DNA of 9,314 bases from the NCBI GenBank assembly GCA_023414155.1, contig JAEZOG010000185.1, positions 1 to 9,314 on the forward strand, in the 5' to 3' direction. The number at the start of each line of letters is the position of its first letter. Positions within the stretch are counted from its first letter, which is position 1. The position numbers were made by a program, and so were the translations under genes. Source of the stretch: Cyanobacteria bacterium OH_CFB_184. GTDB lineage: Bacteria > Cyanobacteriota > Vampirovibrionia > Gastranaerophilales > Gastranaerophilaceae. Under the pieces are notes generated by a model. That model searched no databases. It was not told the origin of the DNA and saw only the letters and a program-made list of their open reading frames with translations. Positions 1 through 6,040 of the stretch are shown piece by piece.

Positions 1-1099
1 TTGCTACAGCTAATGATGCAAGTGCAATAGCGTGAATATTTTTGTTTCCGCATTTAGAAGATAAAATACCTATCGGTATTGAAACTAAAAAGCATACTAA
101 GTTTTGAACAGCAAAGCATATTGAAGCAAAATTTGTAGCTTGAGTAATAGTTGCAGTATAAGATTGTTTTATTGCTTCTGTTGCAGAAGTTAAATCAGGA
201 ACTTGGAATATTGTGTGTATTGAATATTGAGTAAAGAAAATAAACATGCTCATAATTCCTATCCAAGAGAATAGTTGAACTGCACATATTTTAGCAACTT
301 CAGGAGATGACTTGAAAAAGTCGACAAGAGAAGTGATGAAGCTTGTTTTTTCTTCTTCTTTTTTCTCTTCAACTACTTTCGATTGTTTATTATTTTTACC
401 TTCTTGAATGGTGATACAAGTCCAGGTCATAGCTAAAGAGAATGCTAGAGCTGCCATAATAAACTGTGATTCTATACTCATTTGGTAGTTAAGAACATAC
501 TTTAAAAATGGTGCGGTACCTGCTGCAATAACCGAACCTAAGCCGATTGCAAAGCTTAAAAATGAGTTTGCAATTGAGTGCTGTTCTTGAGGAATTATAT
601 CTGGGACAATAGCTCTATAAGGACCTTGAGCTGCGTTAACACAAGCATCAATAACCCAAATCATTATTGCTGCAATTAAAAGAGCTGAAAAAGCTGGAAG
701 TGATATGTGTGTTACTTCTGCAATTTTTGCTGCAATACCAGCTGAGTTAGGGAATGCCCACAAAGCCAAACTTGCAAGTATAGCGCCTACAAATAAATAT
801 GGTCTTCTTCTACCGAATCTTGTATTCGTTTTATCGCTTAAAGTTCCAATTACAGGTTGGACAACCATACCGGTAATTGGACCAGCCAGCCATATTAATC
901 CAAATATAAATGGAGAAGCACCAAGACCTTCTGTTACAGGTCCTGAAAGAATAATTCTCATTTGCCATGCAAATTGCAAACCAAAAAATCCAAGACAGAA
1001 GTTTAAAAGTTGCATAGTGCTGAATTTTTTCAATGTTGAAGCTTGAATCATTTCTGATTGTTGCATTTGACCTTCTTGAATAGTCTGTGTTTCATTCAT
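1..1099 (-). CDS. MFS transporter, SLC45/GPH sugar-transporter-like (C-terminus cut by window edge)
   Basis: Reading the minus strand from ATG at 1099 gives 366 codons with no stop before the left edge, so the 3' end is missing. The visible part has a hydrophilic N-terminus (about 25 residues), hydrophobic segments, and the MFS loop 2-3 signature GTLSDKTNTRFGRRRPY at residues 85-101, preceded by QPVIG. The RxGRRRP form is typical of the SLC45/plant sucrose transporter and GPH branches, so a proton- or cation-coupled sugar or glycoside carrier in the inner membrane is the best guess; the substrate is unknown. A charged Lys/Glu-rich cytoplasmic loop (about residues 225-250) separates the two halves, as in the family. 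The gene starts 27 bases after the etfA stop, so it is probably the third gene of the etfBA operon. GAGGA at 1111-1115 is the likely ribosome site, with a long 11-base spacing. An in-frame ATG at 1117 is an alternative start without a visible ribosome site. Confidence 0.85.
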   Translation of the reverse strand, partial: MNETQTIQEGQMQQSEMIQASTLKKFSTMQLLNFCLGFFGLQFAWQMRIILSGPVTEGLGASPFIFGLIWLAGPITGMVVQPVIGTLSDKTNTRFGRRRPYLFVGAILASLALWAFPNSAGIAAKIAEVTHISLPAFSALLIAAIMIWVIDACVNAAQGPYRAIVPDIIPQEQHSIANSFLSFAIGLGSVIAAGTAPFLKYVLNYQMSIESQFIMAALAFSLAMTWTCITIQEGKNNKQSKVVEEKKEEEKTSFITSLVDFFKSSPEVAKICAVQLFSWIGIMSMFIFFTQYSIHTIFQVPDLTSATEAIKQSYTATITQATNFASICFAVQNLVCFLVSIPIGILSSKCGNKNIHAIALASLAVA

Positions 1100-1126
1100 T
1101 TCTTTATTTTTCCTCATTAACGTGTA

Positions 1127-2164
1127 TTATCTCGACTCGATGTAATCTGTTGTGGGATCACCCATTGTATTAGATTTTAGCATAGAAATTAATTCAGGAA
1201 TAATTTCAAAAACATCTCCTACTATGCCATAGTCTGCAACATTGAAAATAGGAGCTTTGGGGTCTTTGTTTATTGCTATTATTTTGTCGCTTGAGCCCAT
1301 GCCTATTGTATGTTGGATGGCTCCAGATATGCCGCAAGCTATATATAGTTTTGGCATGACTGTTTTTCCTGTTTGACCTACTTGAACTGAGTGATCTACC
1401 CAACCTGAATCAACTGCACCTCTTGATGCTCCAACAGATGCGTTTAATAATTTTGCCAGTTCTTCAAGCATTTTGAAGCCTTCTTCTGACTTCATTCCTT
1501 TTCCGCCTGCAACAATGATTTCTGCTTCATTTAGTTGAACGTCGCTTATTTGTTTATTTTCTTGAAAGTCTATAAGCTCGATTTTTTTATCTAAATTATG
1601 AACATCCACCCAGTTATACTCTACTTTTGTATCTTTTTTGATTGGGTGTTTTGGCATTTCAAAAACATTAGGTCTAACGCTAGCCATCTGAGGGAAAGTT
1701 TTGCAGAGTATTGTTGCCATTAGGTTTCCGCCAAATGTTGGTCTTGTAGCTGCAAGTTGACCTTTTTCATTTATATCAAGCATAGTACAGTCTGCGGTTA
1801 ACCCTGTTGCCAGTCTGGAGGATATTCTAGGAGCTAAATCTCTACCTTGAGTGGTTGCTCCTATTAAAACGATAGAAGGCTTGATTTGATTGATTATGTT
1901 GACAGCTATTTCGCTGTAGTATTGAGTAGAGTAGTCTTTTAAAACATCGTCTGAAGAAATAATAACTTTGTCAAATCCTGCATTTGAAAGTTTTTCAACT
2001 ATTCCGTCATAGTTCATTCTTTCCCCGATAATTAAAGCTATAACTTCTTGATTATCAAGTTTTTGAGATAATTCATTTGCTTTGTTTGCAAGTTCTAAAA
2101 CAACAGGTGTGATATTGTTGTCTCTAGTTAGTTCTGCGTATATTAAAATTCCACGATTTTCCAT
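1127..2164 (-). CDS. etfA: Electron transfer flavoprotein subunit alpha
   Basis: The protein has 345 residues, close to the usual length for EtfA. It is the larger subunit of the soluble FAD-containing EtfAB heterodimer, which passes electrons between dehydrogenases and other carriers. The N-terminal half is the alpha/beta nucleotide-binding-like ETF domain. The C-terminal FAD domain is very clear: GASRGAVDSGW at 245-255, QVGQTGKTV at 261-269 and CGISGAIQH at 277-285, followed by NKDPKAPIF and the conserved ADYGIVGD segment. The family norm in the first motif is SRPAVD, so Gly replaces Pro at residue 249. The ATG lies 13 bases after the etfB stop with a weak AGAAAG ribosome site, consistent with co-transcription and probable coupling. 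There is no N-terminal ferredoxin-like 4Fe-4S extension, which some ETF alpha subunits have. Identification as EtfA is firm; the physiological partner is not visible. Confidence 0.96.
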   Translation of the reverse strand: MENRGILIYAELTRDNNITPVVLELANKANELSQKLDNQEVIALIIGERMNYDGIVEKLSNAGFDKVIISSDDVLKDYSTQYYSEIAVNIINQIKPSIVLIGATTQGRDLAPRISSRLATGLTADCTMLDINEKGQLAATRPTFGGNLMATILCKTFPQMASVRPNVFEMPKHPIKKDTKVEYNWVDVHNLDKKIELIDFQENKQISDVQLNEAEIIVAGGKGMKSEEGFKMLEELAKLLNASVGASRGAVDSGWVDHSVQVGQTGKTVMPKLYIACGISGAIQHTIGMGSSDKIIAINKDPKAPIFNVADYGIVGDVFEIIPELISMLKSNTMGDPTTDYIESR

Positions 2165-2177
2165 ACTTACACTTTCT

Positions 2178-3002
2178 TTAATTATTCTCAGTTGTAGTCG
2201 CTATTTGCTCTTCTTCAATATCCTTTGAAGTTTTTAATTTAGATAAGATGAACTTAGCCGCGTCTTCTGCATTTTTAGGATAAAACATTTCGCATACTTT
2301 TTTCTGTTCTGGTCTAAATGCTTTACTTACGTATGTAGGTGAACCTTTTATGCCGGCTTCAGATGGGTCTAGTTTTATGTCTTCTGAGTTGTACTGAGCC
2401 ACTTCACTATCTTGGGCTTTTATATAACCGTTGATTTTTATAACTCTTGGTTCATAGTCACATTTTTGAACGCAAATAAGCCCAGGAAGTTTCATTTTAT
2501 GTGTTTCAATTCCATCTTCAACTTCTTTTTTTATAATAGCTACCCCATCTTCAATAGAAGAAACTTCTTTAACATATGTAATCTGCGGGATATCTAGGTT
2601 TTCAGCGATGCTTGGTCCTGTTTGTGCCGTATCTCCGTCCGTTGCAAATTGACCGCATATTATCAAGTCAGCGTCAGGTGCTTTTTCTTTTATTGCAGAA
2701 GCAAGAGTTCTTGATGTTGCGATTGTGTCTGAGCCTGAAAATTTTCTGTCACTTACTAAGAAACCATTATCACATCCCATTGCAATTGCTTTTTTAATTA
2801 TGTCTTCAGCTTGAGGCGGCCCCATTGAAATCGCTGTGACTTCAGCACCATATTTATCTTTTAGTCTTATTGCAGTTTCTAGTGCGTATTCATCAAAAGG
2901 GTTTATGATACTTTCTACACCTTCTCTTTGAATGGTATTGTGTTCTGTCCATTTGATATCAGTCGTGTCTGGAACCTGTTTAATACATACAACTATCTTC
3001 AC
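2178..3002 (-). CDS. etfB: Electron transfer flavoprotein subunit beta, bifurcating-type motif
   Basis: This 274-residue protein is the small subunit of ETF. It begins with MKIVVCIKQVPD, the standard EtfB opening, has NPFDEYALE at 34-42, and carries DGDTAQTGP at 122-130. In EtfB proteins able to bind a second FAD and perform flavin-based electron bifurcation, this loop reads DGDTAQVGP; mitochondrial-type EtfB has a different, AMP-binding sequence. The motif therefore suggests a bifurcating-type ETF, but sequence alone does not prove the activity. The start is GTG at 3002, chosen because GGAG at 3010-3013 sits 7 bases upstream and the protein opening matches the family. It is the first gene of the etfB-etfA-transporter string. 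No acyl-CoA dehydrogenase, FixCX, lactate dehydrogenase or caffeyl-CoA reductase gene is present beside it in the window. The C-terminal tail is polar and Lys/Glu-rich. Confidence 0.95.
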   Translation of the reverse strand: MKIVVCIKQVPDTTDIKWTEHNTIQREGVESIINPFDEYALETAIRLKDKYGAEVTAISMGPPQAEDIIKKAIAMGCDNGFLVSDRKFSGSDTIATSRTLASAIKEKAPDADLIICGQFATDGDTAQTGPSIAENLDIPQITYVKEVSSIEDGVAIIKKEVEDGIETHKMKLPGLICVQKCDYEPRVIKINGYIKAQDSEVAQYNSEDIKLDPSEAGIKGSPTYVSKAFRPEQKKVCEMFYPKNAEDAAKFILSKLKTSKDIEEEQIATTTENN

Positions 3003-3007
3003 AAGTA

Positions 3008-3013
3008 TTCTCC
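3008..3013 (-). promoter_or_regulatory. Ribosome binding site of etfB
   Basis: On the minus strand GGAGAA precedes the GTG at 3002, with 7 bases between GGAG and the start codon. It decides the non-ATG start of etfB. Confidence 0.75.
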
Positions 3014-3029
3014 ATTAGGCTATGACAAT

Positions 3030-3088
3030 ATTTTGCCTTAAAATGCACTTTAGTGCAAATTGTAACAGACAAGAGAAATGCCTTTGAC
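3030..3088 (-). promoter_or_regulatory. Candidate promoter region of the etfBA operon
   Basis: The 149-base gap between nadC and etfB has no coding potential and probably holds the etfB promoter. Two weak sigma70-like readings are possible on the minus strand. One uses TACAAT at 3064-3059 as the -10 box, with only a poor -35 (GTCAAA, 3088-3083, 18-base spacing); its start would fall inside the palindrome at 3044-3057. The other uses TTGCAC and CAAAAT (3035-3030) with a 17-base spacing, which puts the palindrome over the -35 and gives a leader of about 20 bases. Neither is a strong match, so the exact site is uncertain. Confidence 0.3.
3044..3057. repeat. Palindrome TGCACT-TT-AGTGCA upstream of etfB
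   Basis: Two perfect 6-base inverted arms separated by two bases lie 42 bases upstream of the etfB start codon, in the promoter region. The size and position fit an operator for a dimeric repressor. It could instead be a weak hairpin ending nadBC transcription, since TTTT follows on the minus strand, but a stem of 5-6 pairs and four Ts would make a poor terminator. No regulator is named by the sequence. Confidence 0.45.
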
Positions 3089-3151
3089 TTTATAAGGTGC
3101 CGTTTTCAATAACTATAAAGATTTTGGTTTGTGTTTTTTTGTTTGCAAAAT

Positions 3152-3994
3152 TTACATATCTAAAGCAAGGTCAAGGGTCTTTGCTTTAGCGACGATAGCG
3201 CTTGAAGATATTACATCAACACCGGTAGAGGCAATCTGATTAACAGTCTCAAGGCTTACATTTCCGCTGGCTTCAATGATTGCTCTGTTTCCAATCAATT
3301 GGACAGCTTCTTGCATTTCTTCAATCGACATATTATCAAGCATAATTATATCGGCTTTTGCTTTTAAGGCTTCTTTTACTTGGGCTAAGGTGTCGCATTC
3401 GACTTCAATTTTGTGCGCATGAGAAATGTTTTCTCTAATTTTTTTTACAGCTTCTTTTATAGAACCGGCAAATTTTATATGATTGTCTTTTATCATAACG
3501 CAATCTGAAAGGTTAAACCTGTGAAGTTTTCCGCCGCCTGTTTTAACAGCGTATTTTTCAAAAATTCTAAACCCGGGAGTTGTTTTTCTTGTGTCAGTTA
3601 TCTGAGCTTTATACGGTTCAATTGCTTTTTGATATTTTGCTGTTTCAGTAGCGATCCCGCTTAATCTTTGAATGTAATTAAGTGCTGTTCTTTCTCCAGT
3701 CAGGATAAACCTTGCAGGACCGGAGATTTTCGCTATTGTATCATCAGCTTTTATTTCATCTCCATCTTCAAAAAAAGTTGTAACCATAACTCTTCTTGAT
3801 AATGTTTTGAATACTTTTTTAAAAATATCAATACCGCAAAGGATTCCGTCTTCTCGGGTATTTAAATTAGCTGTTATAAAATCCTCATCAGAAACTAAAA
3901 AGTCTGTAGTTATGTCTCCAAATCCGATATCTTCTTCTAATGCCGTTTTTATATGGTTTTCAACTATAAAATTATGAAGCAAAAATTTTGTCAT
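3152..3994 (-). CDS. nadC: Nicotinate-nucleotide pyrophosphorylase (quinolinate phosphoribosyltransferase, carboxylating)
   Basis: NadC converts quinolinate and PRPP to nicotinate mononucleotide, CO2 and pyrophosphate, the last step unique to de novo NAD synthesis. With the ATG at 3994 the protein has 280 residues, the normal family length. Motifs in order are EDIGFGDITTD (21-31), ERTALNYIQRLSGIAT (101-116), DTRKTTPGFR (134-143), GGGKLHR (153-159), IKDNH (168-172), EVECD (197-201), MLDN (218-221) and EASGN (241-245). These supply the Arg, Lys and His residues that bind quinolinate and the acidic residues that bind metal-PRPP. An in-frame ATG at 4036 would add 14 residues but lacks a ribosome site and lies deeper inside nadB. 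The ATG at 3994 has AAGGA 11-12 bases upstream. The gene overlaps the end of nadB by 23 bases in another frame, so the two are surely co-transcribed and probably translationally coupled. Near the C-terminus the protein has VDVISSSA where many bacterial NadC proteins have DxISVGA. Confidence 0.95.
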   Translation of the reverse strand: MTKFLLHNFIVENHIKTALEEDIGFGDITTDFLVSDEDFITANLNTREDGILCGIDIFKKVFKTLSRRVMVTTFFEDGDEIKADDTIAKISGPARFILTGERTALNYIQRLSGIATETAKYQKAIEPYKAQITDTRKTTPGFRIFEKYAVKTGGGKLHRFNLSDCVMIKDNHIKFAGSIKEAVKKIRENISHAHKIEVECDTLAQVKEALKAKADIIMLDNMSIEEMQEAVQLIGNRAIIEASGNVSLETVNQIASTGVDVISSSAIVAKAKTLDLALDM

Positions 3995-5594
3995 AAGTGT
4001 CTGTGTCCTTAGAATAACTGTAGTGGCACGCTTCATCTTTTGTGTCAGGGAAGTCTGCTCTATAGTGCGCGCCTCTTGATTCTTCTCTTTTTAGTGCAAA
4101 TTTTATGACAAGTTCAGCAACCGTAAACAGATTTCTCAACTCATATTCTTCTTTTGAGCAGCACTTATCTGTGTATGAAAATTCTGATTTCAGCTTTTCA
4201 ATTTCATCTTGAGCTGCTTTTAGGTTTCTTTCTGTTCTAATGATGCCTACGTTTTGCCACATTATTTCTTGAAGTTTTTCTTTAAGTTTAGGAACATTAT
4301 TCTCAAAGTATTCATCGCTAGATTGATATTTTTTGATTGAAGCTAAAATCGATTCATCAATAGATTCAGACACTTCAAGGTTTCTGAATGATAAATTGTT
4401 TATCAGTTCGTAAGCGCCGACCAGGCACTCTAATAATGAATTGCTTGCAAGTCTGTTCGCGCCGTGGAATGCTGTACAAGAAGTTTCCCCTATAGCGTAA
4501 AGCCCTTTTATAGAAGTCATTCCTTCAATATTTGTCTTAATGCCGCCCATAGAATAATGCGCTGCTGGTGAAACTGGGATATAGTCTTTTGATGGGACTA
4601 TGTTGTTGTTCAGGCATGTTTGCGAAATGTTTGGGAATCTTTTTAAGAATGTATCTTTATCAATGTTTGTAGCATCAAGGTATACATTACTAATATTTGC
4701 CTTTTTCATTTCATTAAAAATAGCTCTTGTAACGATATCTCTAGGTGCAAGCTCTTCTCTTGCATCGTATTTGTTCATAAACTTGTTTCCGTCTTCGTCA
4801 ACAAGTTTAGCGCCTTCACCTCTAACAGCTTCAGAGATTAAGAACATAGTTTCTCCGCCACCTATAGCAAAAGCAGTAGGGTGGAATTGAATGAACTCCA
4901 TATCTTGAACGATAGCGCCTGCTCTATAGGCTAAAGCAATTCCATCTCCTGTTGCAACTGTTGGGTTTGTCGTGTATTTGTATAATTGTCCGACGCCGCC
5001 TGTTGCAAGAATGATTGCTGAAGAATATATTGTTTCGTAATCGTCAGTTGAAGAGTTGTATGCAATAAGACCTTTACAGATGTTATCAGAGTTTACAAGC
5101 AGTTCAACAGCGATAGTTTGTTCGTATATGGTAATATTTTTTTCTTCTTTTATTTTATCAACAAGAACCTTCTCTATGCAGTAGCCTGTAGCATCTCCGC
5201 CAGAGTGTAAGATTCTGTTGGCGCTGTGTGCTCCTTCAAGAGTGAATTTAAGGTTATCGTTTTCATCTCTGTCAAATTCAACACCGTAGTTTAAAAGGTC
5301 GTTTATAACAATTTCGCTGTTTTCAGAGATGAATTTTACAACGTTGAAATCAGAAAGCCCCGCTCCAGCTTTAATTGTGTCTGCTATATGAAGACTGGTT
5401 GAGTCTTTTTCATTTTTTGACATAACAGCAACTACGCCGCCTTGAGCGTATCTGGAGTTAGATTCTTTCAGATGGGCTTTTGTAATTACTAAAACTCCAT
5501 CAGGAAGATTCATTTCTTCTGTAAGTTTAATAGCTGCATAAAGTCCGGCTATGCCACTTCCCACTATTACAGCTGAATATTTTGAGTGTTTCAT
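3972..5594 (-). CDS. nadB: L-aspartate oxidase
   Basis: NadB is the FAD enzyme that oxidises L-aspartate to iminoaspartate, the substrate NadA condenses with dihydroxyacetone phosphate to make quinolinate. The 540 residues match the family length. The dinucleotide fold opens with GSGIAG (12-17), followed by AQGG (50-53), EGAHSANRILHSGGDATG (120-137), ATGG (197-200), QFHPTA (236-241), EAVRGEGA (255-262), LAPRDIVTR (282-290), PVSPAAHYSMGG (340-351) and GETSCTAFHGANRLASNSLLE (369-389 region). The helical C-terminal domain ends in REESRGAHYRADFP (503-516). This combination separates NadB from the related succinate dehydrogenase and fumarate reductase flavoproteins, supported by the nadC neighbour. 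The ATG at 5594 gives the correct fold start; the upstream AAAGAG is a weak ribosome site. The gene is divergent from the SRP RNA gene, with about 150 bases between them. NadA is not adjacent, so it must be elsewhere or replaced. Confidence 0.97.
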   Translation of the reverse strand: MKHSKYSAVIVGSGIAGLYAAIKLTEEMNLPDGVLVITKAHLKESNSRYAQGGVVAVMSKNEKDSTSLHIADTIKAGAGLSDFNVVKFISENSEIVINDLLNYGVEFDRDENDNLKFTLEGAHSANRILHSGGDATGYCIEKVLVDKIKEEKNITIYEQTIAVELLVNSDNICKGLIAYNSSTDDYETIYSSAIILATGGVGQLYKYTTNPTVATGDGIALAYRAGAIVQDMEFIQFHPTAFAIGGGETMFLISEAVRGEGAKLVDEDGNKFMNKYDAREELAPRDIVTRAIFNEMKKANISNVYLDATNIDKDTFLKRFPNISQTCLNNNIVPSKDYIPVSPAAHYSMGGIKTNIEGMTSIKGLYAIGETSCTAFHGANRLASNSLLECLVGAYELINNLSFRNLEVSESIDESILASIKKYQSSDEYFENNVPKLKEKLQEIMWQNVGIIRTERNLKAAQDEIEKLKSEFSYTDKCCSKEEYELRNLFTVAELVIKFALKREESRGAHYRADFPDTKDEACHYSYSKDTDTYDKIFAS

Positions 5595-5675
5595 TGTTGG
5601 GGTTTCTCTTTATTTTGTTATATTTTAAACCAAAAACATTTTTTTTTCATTAAATGTCTTCTATATTGTTTATAC
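5595..5675. other. Intergenic leader of nadB, no clear motif
   Basis: This very AT-rich stretch must hold the nadB promoter. On the minus strand there are TAAAAT at 5627-5622 and TATAAA further upstream, but neither has a convincing -35 at 16-18 bases. I see no palindrome or riboswitch-like structure. Confidence 0.4.
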
Positions 5676-5705
5676 TTGATAAGAAAAATTTACAATTGCT
5701 ATAGT
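5676..5705 (+). promoter_or_regulatory. Distal candidate promoter for SRP RNA
   Basis: TTGATA at 5676-5681 and TATAGT at 5700-5705 are separated by 18 bases. Transcription would begin near 5712, about 33 bases before the terminal stem of the RNA, so a transcript from here would need 5' trimming. Confidence 0.4.
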
Positions 5706-5711
5706 GGGGAT

Positions 5712-5740
5712 TTGCATATGATAGATATTTGGGCTAAAAT
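5712..5740 (+). promoter_or_regulatory. Proximal candidate promoter for SRP RNA
   Basis: TTGCAT at 5712-5717 and TAAAAT at 5735-5740 are separated by the ideal 17 bases. The predicted start, about 7 bases after the -10 box (5746-5747), coincides with the first bases of the terminal helix of the SRP RNA. That positional match makes this the preferred promoter. Confidence 0.55.
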
Positions 5741-5744
5741 AATT

Positions 5745-6008
5745 TTGCCGTGCTCCACGGGGACTTTGCGGATCTCTTGACCCGAACGCTTATGCGGGGT
5801 GCAGAGCCTGCTGTGAGGCTTTTGTGAGTATGGTGGATGATTTAGGTATTTATGATAATTCGGACTGTTATGGCGTAGGCCATCGAACCGTGTCAGGACG
5901 GGAACGTAGCAGCACTAAGGTGTAACTTGCGGGTGTAGCAGGGTCGGATAGGAGATATTTAGGTTTGAAGTCATATTTTTCAAATGTCGATAGGCAGTGG
6001 CACGGCAA
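5745..6008 (+). ncRNA. ffs: Signal recognition particle RNA, large bacterial (Alu-domain) type
   Basis: This RNA, about 264 bases long, is the scaffold of the SRP that binds Ffh and targets nascent membrane proteins. Its ends pair perfectly: TTGCCGTGC (5745-5753) with GCACGGCAA (6000-6008). The conserved Ffh-binding tip is at 5890-5915: GTCAGG (5892-5897), a GGAA tetraloop (5901-5904) and AGCAGC (5908-5913), giving the CAGG/AGCA internal loop. The 5' part resembles the Alu domain of Bacillus scRNA in sequence (TTGCCGTGCT, CGGGGA, GCGG, then a loop-rich segment), which shorter 4.5S-type RNAs lack. The apical stem reads ACG/CGT where the usual form is TCC/GGA, so pairing is kept by compensated changes. 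A promoter lies directly upstream and an intrinsic terminator directly downstream. It is the only plus-strand gene in the window. The exact mature 5' and 3' ends are inferred from the terminal helix. Confidence 0.95.
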
Positions 6009-6009
6009 T

Positions 6010-6040
6010 AAAAAAGAGCCCTTTATAGAGGCTCTTTTTT
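6010..6040. terminator. Bidirectional intrinsic terminator between SRP RNA and TPR gene
   Basis: AAAAAAGAGCC (6010-6020) pairs perfectly with GGCTCTTTTTT (6030-6040) around a 9-base loop. The stem is flanked by A on one side and T on the other, so it works on both strands. On the plus strand it ends the SRP RNA just 2 bases after its terminal helix. On the minus strand it ends the TPR gene, whose TAA stop codon (6041-6039) overlaps the stem by two bases. Confidence 0.9.

Noticed and set aside
705..1046. Open frame on the plus strand inside the transporter gene
   Set aside because: It is antisense to a clear MFS coding region with conserved motifs, has no ribosome site and resembles no known protein; it is a by-product of codon bias.
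3088..3120. Inverted repeat CTTTATA/TATAAAG between nadC and etfB as a terminator
   Set aside because: The arms are almost all A/T, the loop is 19 bases and no T tract follows on the minus strand, so it is too weak to call.
3995..4036. N-terminal extension of NadC from ATG 4036
   Set aside because: It would add 14 residues unlike the family, overlap nadB by 65 bases and lacks a ribosome site; ATG 3994 fits family length and has AAGGA upstream.
4600..4890. Plus-strand open frame inside nadB
   Set aside because: It is opposite the conserved FAD and active-site region of NadB, which is certain; the open frame has no independent support.
5586..5780. Short plus-strand open frame before and inside the SRP RNA
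   Set aside because: It runs across the nadB leader and into the structured RNA and has no ribosome site or recognisable protein sequence.
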